Both the position numbers and the translations under genes were made by a program. The notes beneath the pieces are model-generated. The model had not been told where the DNA came from, searched no databases, and saw only the letters and a list, made by a program, of their open reading frames with translations. This document shows, piece by piece, positions 62,609-64,000 of a DNA stretch of 64,000 bases. How positions within the stretch are numbered: the stretch's first letter is position 1; every line of letters begins with the position of its first letter. The DNA is from Ursus arctos. Taxonomy: Eukaryota; Chordata; Mammalia; Carnivora; Ursidae. The stretch lies in contig NW_026622897.1 of assembly GCF_023065955.2 (NCBI RefSeq), positions 1,803,001 through 1,867,000 of the forward strand, given 5' to 3'.

Positions 62609-63257
62609 AAGACTTTGCATTTATAAATATTTTGTAACAATTAAAAAAAAAAAACCTTTCCTATCTAGGTTATCCTCATGGCTAAATGAAATAAGTTTCT
62701 ATTACAAATTCATATTTCTTTCTTGTCTGTTCTAGAGATATTTATTGTAGAGATTAAAATAATAAGTGGTTTACTGTCTTTTTTTCCTTGTAAAAATAGC
62801 CATTTTTAGCATTTCACAGGGGAAAAAAAATGCCAGATGATCACATTGAGTCCTTGTGGCCTTGAACAGCTATTTGCTTCAGGGATGTGGCTTATCTTTG
62901 AGCCAAAGGAATATTTTAGGGGCTGTTTGCACAGAGTTTTGTAGAATCCGGTGAGGAATGAATGTCTTCTTACAGCAGTGACACCAGGAACTTTTCAAAT
63001 CCAAATATACTACTAAAATTCAAATTTTTATATTGAAGGTGTATTTCAAGATATTTTCAAGAACAGTTCAAAAGGGATGAAGGTGTGTATGTAAGATAGC
63101 ATAATGGAAAAGAACCATTAAGGGTTTTTGGCTGACTGTCCCCAGTCTGCCTCAGGGTATACGCAGGTTCCCAGCTAGGCACCCGAGTCACACTATGTAA
63201 CTGCTCCCAGGCCTGACCTTACCGTTAGTTCAGTGCTCTCCAGCATTCATCTGGTTT

Positions 63258-63597
63258 CACAGGCTGTACATTCACTGCTCGTCACCCCCAGATGCATGTC
63301 TTGCAACCTAATTCCCAGTGCGATGGTACTGGGACCTCTGGGAGGTGACTCAGTCATGAATGGGATTAGTGCCTTATCAAGAGGCTCCAGAGAGCCCCTC
63401 ACCCCTTCTGTCATGTGAGGTTATAGCGAAAAGACAGCCAGCCAAGAACCAGGAAGTGGGTCCTCATCAGACACCACAGCTGCCAGTGCCTTGAACTTGG
63501 ACTTCCCAGCCTCCAAAACTGGGAAGAATAACTTTTTTTGAAGTCATCCAGGCTGTGGTATTCCGTAACAGCTGTGCAGACGGACTAAGACACGAGA
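63258..63597 (+). repeat. MLT1-type LTR relic (ERVL-MaLR)
   Basis: An LTR without internal genes: GTGCGATGGTACTGGGACC, GAATGGGATTAGTGCCTTATC, CATGTGAGGTTATAGCG, CCTTGAACTTGGACTTCCCAGCCTCC and an end AGACGGACTAAGACAC follow the MLT1 order. No protein-coding part of an endogenous retroelement is present. Confidence 0.8.
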
Positions 63598-64000
63598 CCT
63601 CTTGACCGTGGAACACCTGATTTCATCCTCACCCTCCAAGCTCTTGTAATGGTAGCAGTACTAGTGACAGTTCCATCTGTTGTACACGGAGTGTGCGTCA
63701 AACCCTCACCCCTACGGAGAGTCCTCAGGCACCTTTATGATACAGGGGCTCCTTCCCCTTTGGCGCATGAAGAAACAGCAGCTTGGGCAGTTTAACTGTG
63801 TGTCTAGGTCTCGCAGAGAACACACACATGTGACCTGGAGTGTTTCTCATTCATACATCCTCTGTCCTGTACAGAAAACCTCAAAAAACCAAACGAATGG
63901 CTTCGGAGTGTCTTAAAAACCTGGAAAGCTCTTGAGGCCTTGGGAAAGACCCCAAGAGTGATAGAGTATCAACACCCCAAAGACCTTTTTGCCATTAGTA
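63598..64000. other. Single-copy intronic sequence, nothing recognised
   Basis: No repeat, exon or RNA gene was recognised from the MLT1-type relic to the window edge. Confidence 0.4.

Larger units (their letters stand above)
34784..64000 (-). other. PDGFD: PDGFD intron 3, partial (at least 29.2 kb)
   Basis: Everything upstream of exon 4 to the window edge appears intronic. I searched by eye on the minus strand for the CUB-domain exon (a TGGTGTGG-type WCGH motif and the segment ending in YYSLL) and did not find it. The contents are SINEs at 37558, 49499 and 62411, an old L1 (38020-39448), L2 relics (39449-39990, 52970-54900, 61715-62010), an L1 tail (41468-41765), MIR, MER5-type and MLT1-type relics, a possible L3/CR1 fossil (56300-56790), and a GC-rich patch (51390-52150). 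The stretches 42000-46200, 50050-51380 and 55000-56280 look single-copy. Confidence 0.7.

Overview
This is vertebrate nuclear DNA, almost certainly from a caniform carnivore. Two things show it. There are at least ten tRNA-derived CAN-SINE (SINEC) copies with the GGCGCCTGGGTGGC head, CT-rich middle and AATAAATAAATAAAATC tail, and there are L1 tails of the carnivore type. Five SINEs share a diagnostic variant (GGCACAGCGGTTAAGCG, TTATGGGATCGA, TCTGTCGAATAAA) that I associate from memory with bears and giant panda. The family-level call (Ursidae) is an inference.

The only protein-coding gene I can support is the 3' half of PDGFD (platelet-derived growth factor D), on the minus strand. It has four coding exons with intact splice sites and matching phases: exon 4 (34721-34783), exon 5 (30480-30678), exon 6 (13689-13903) and the coding part of exon 7 (4015-4140, stop at 4015-4017). 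Together they encode the last 200 residues: the linker after the CUB domain, the protease-cleaved hinge, and the whole cystine-knot PDGF/VEGF growth-factor domain. Exons 1-3 (signal peptide and CUB domain) were not found and probably lie beyond 64000. The exon numbers assume the seven-exon human structure.

Layout: 1 to about 1.7 kb is downstream flank with a minisatellite and a perfect 34-bp inverted repeat split by a young SINE. About 1.7-4.0 kb is the likely 3' UTR. Intron 6 (4141-13688), intron 5 (13904-30479), intron 4 (30679-34720) and part of intron 3 (34784-64000) follow. The introns hold SINEs, L1 fragments, older L2, MIR, MER5-type and MLT1-type relics, a possible L3/CR1 fossil, simple repeats and two GC-rich patches. 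The largest element is a 2.6-kb L1 at 23417-25973 whose 5' part is inverted, a twin-priming insertion with matching target-site duplications.

I saw no bacterial genes, CRISPR array, operon or tRNA/rRNA gene. Apart from the PDGFD exons, the short open reading frames are chance frames or repeat-derived. I did not find an undescribed coding system. The most interesting items are structural: the interrupted palindrome, the twin-primed L1, the inverted SINE pairs around PDGFD exons 4 and 5, and the GC-rich intronic patches.
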